Source: Chamaea fasciata (taxonomy: Eukaryota > Chordata > Aves > Passeriformes > Sylviidae). From it: a DNA stretch of 64,000 nt. The translations under genes were made by a program, and so were the position numbers. A model generated the notes under the pieces. It saw only the letters and a program-made list of their open reading frames with translations, did no database searches and had not been told where the DNA came from. Location of the stretch: the NCBI GenBank assembly GCA_029207755.1, contig JARCOQ010000001.1, positions 89,887,637-89,951,636 on the forward strand. Reading direction: 5' to 3'. Shown here piece by piece: positions 62,245 through 64,000 of this stretch; positions within the stretch are counted from its first letter, which is position 1, and each line of letters opens with the position of its first letter.

Positions 62245-62902
62245 TAGTGTTGGATGAGAGGCTGGACATGAGTCAGCAGTGTGTGCTTCCAGTCCAGGAA
62301 GCTGATTGTATTCTGGGCTGCATGAAAAGCAGTGTGGCCAGCAGGGTGAGGGAGGGGATTCTGCCCCTCTGCTCTGTTCTGCTCTGCTCTGTTTTGGTGA
62401 GACCCCACCTGCAGTGCTGCATCCAGCTCTGGGGTCTCCAGCACAGGAAGGACAGAACCTGTTGGAGTGAGTCCAGAGGAGGCCACCATGTTGTTTAGAG
62501 GGGTGGAGCATCTCCTATGAGGTTAAGACTGAGAGAATTGGGATTGTTCAGCCTGGAAAAGAGAATTGCAGCCTTCCAGTACCTGAAGGGAGTCTGTGAG
62601 AAAGATGGAGAGAGATTACTCACAAGAGCAGGTACAGACAGGTACAGTGGCTTCAAACTGAAGGAGAGTGGTTTTATATTAGATATGAGGAGGAAGCTAT
62701 ACGCTGTGAGGGTGGTGAGGCACTGGAACAGGTTGCCCAGAGAAGCTGCAAATGCCTTATTGCTGGAAGTGTTCAGGGTCGGGCTGGACAGGGCTTTGAG
62801 CAACCTGATCTAGTGGGAGGTGTCCCAGCCCATGGCAGGGGGGTGGAATTAGATGATCTGTAAAGTCCCTTCCAACTCAATCTGTTCTATGATTCTGTGA
62901 TC
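62245..62902 (+). mobile_element. CR1 LINE, 5'-truncated, late ORF2 plus 3' end
   Basis: Two successive open stretches (62247-62498 and 62517-62813) carry CR1 ORF2 C-terminal pieces: [45 protein letters not shown] and finally RVVRHWNRLPREAANALLLE. They are separated by a small frame break near 62500. The 3' end has 'cccatggcaggggggtggaa' and 'aaagtcccttccaactcaat', then 'gttctatgattctgtga' at about 62884-62900. Reverse-transcriptase catalytic parts are missing. The two open stretches and intact tail suggest a moderately young insertion. Confidence 0.93.
62368..62394 (+). repeat. CTCTG/TCTGC pentamer run inside CR1
   Basis: Five copies of a CTCTG-like unit ('ctctgctctgttctgctctg' and following bases) interrupt the CR1 sequence, probably a slippage expansion. 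Confidence 0.7.
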
Positions 62903-64000
62903 ATAGCATGACTTGGTGTGGTGTGCAACTACCCTGCTGATCTGTTAGGGAGAACTTTCACTCCCTTAGTGAAAATCCTGAATCTTGCAATCTACTACCT
63001 CCCTCTTCCAGGCATCCCAGCTCTTAACCCTAGTCCTTTCTTAGGAGACAGTCTAAGAGATAGAAAAGACATCACTGCACACATCCAGATGCTTATTCAG
63101 GCACTTCACTGCAGCAGTGAAGGAGGAGTGTTCCACTTCATGCTACAAGTGGAGCATCCAATGCGAGGAAGGAAGAGAACGGTGGTAGAGCAGGGCTCTC
63201 TACCTGTCTACCTACAGCCTGGTTATTACTGACAGACAATTGCACCTTACATACAGTGAGTTCTGTGATGGTCAGTCTCCCCAGTCAGGATGTTCCTGAG
63301 CAATAAGAAAATATTCTTCTCAGTTGCCTTTGTAGTTAGAAAGATATTTGAAAGGATAGATTGGGCAGCCTTTTGCTGTTGATGTGCAATAACACAACAC
63401 ATGACGGGATTCAATTTCCAGTGCACAAACCTGCATATCATTGCCCCACAAGCACACCTTTGAATGTCATTCTTTTGCAATATCCCTTTGCAGACTTACC
63501 CCATCTTCTTTTCTTCACAACTACTTTATTCTTCAAGCCTGGCTCAGCTCAGCTTTCCATGCAGTACGTGATCCAGACAGATGCCTTCTCTTGTTCTTAC
63601 TTACCAAACCCTTGGATTTTCTCTAGTTCAACACACTTCTTTTCCCTCTTCTGTTTCTTTTGCAGTTTAGAGCCAGGCTTCTTTCTGTTCCTTCACACTT
63701 ACTGCACTTGCTGTAAACACCTTCTCATCTGTAACCTGCCATCTGAAACAGATTGCCTCTTTCTCTCTGCTTCATCAATTCATTCTCTCTTTTCAAATCT
63801 CAGTCAAAAGCATAGATTTTCTCACTATGCTGTATCTTTTAATTTTTTTTCATTGCGTTATCAGCTTTATGCCTGAATGCATTAATTAGCTCACTGTAGA
63901 ATGCCCTTAACACAAAGACTTTCTGTAATTTATAGTCCTCTGTATGTGTGAGGGACATTTCAGGCTCTATTATTTATGACATTTTCTGTAAACAGAGCAC
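62903..64000. other. Pyrimidine-rich sequence, no supported gene
   Basis: 63480-63900 is strongly C/T-rich on the plus strand, which explains the 171-codon frame at 63361-63876 (Phe-, Leu-, Ser- and Cys-rich, no domain). It may be an eroded old LINE, but no family was matched. Confidence 0.5.

Noticed and set aside
63361..63876. 171-codon plus-strand frame with hydrophobic, membrane-like composition
   Set aside because: The C/T-rich strand automatically yields Phe, Leu and Ser codons without stops; no signal or domain is recognisable.
1..64000. tRNA, snRNA, rRNA, microRNA, CRISPR or telomere-repeat features
   Set aside because: No recognisable conserved boxes, spaced direct repeats or TTAGGG arrays were seen on either strand.

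Overview
The window reads as AT-rich, gene-poor vertebrate DNA, most likely from a bird. The main evidence is a set of CR1 (chicken repeat 1) LINE fragments, several with the CR1 3' end that finishes in a short ATTCTATG-type motif, plus solo endogenous-retrovirus LTRs. One LTR family begins TGTCCTGGGTT, a start I associate with avian ERVL-type LTRs. A crocodilian or turtle source is not strictly excluded. I found no convincing protein-coding gene, no structural RNA gene, and nothing bacterial such as an operon or CRISPR array. The open reading frames are short, mostly overlap on opposite strands, and fall in repeats or in GC-rich or pyrimidine-rich patches. I read the window as intergenic or deep intronic.

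Layout. 1-5520 holds unique sequence and one CR1 tail (4198-4280). A solo LTR lies on the minus strand at 5526-6065 with a perfect 5-bp target-site duplication. A 5'-truncated CR1 (7685-8736) still shows reverse-transcriptase motifs. Two old MIR/CORE-SINE-like remnants lie near 10.2 kb and 13.1 kb. A GC-rich block (21190-21830) sits just upstream of a second solo LTR (22023-22572), also with a perfect 5-bp duplication, a TATA box and an AATAAA signal. An old purine-rich L2-like repeat lies near 31.2-32.3 kb. A CR1 with an internal gap lies at 35330-36270, and an eroded minus-strand CR1 near 43.2-43.6 kb. A minus-strand candidate exon or pseudogene (45411-45734) lies next to a CR1 that keeps a long open frame (45885-46610). 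A third solo LTR (53872-54400) belongs to the same family as the first. CR1 copies follow at 55573-55972 and 62245-62902.

Between the repeats are several stretches free of recognisable repeats, rich in TAAT-type and E-box motifs, that look like candidate conserved non-coding elements. This is inference and needs an alignment. Smaller observations include AP-1 motifs duplicated inside both related LTRs, a perfect 30-bp tandem duplication, a 20-bp perfect palindrome, a hairpin with 10-bp arms, and G-rich tracts that could form quadruplexes. I did not find a new biological system. The strongest results are the solo LTRs and their architecture; the most speculative are two exon-like segments on the minus strand.
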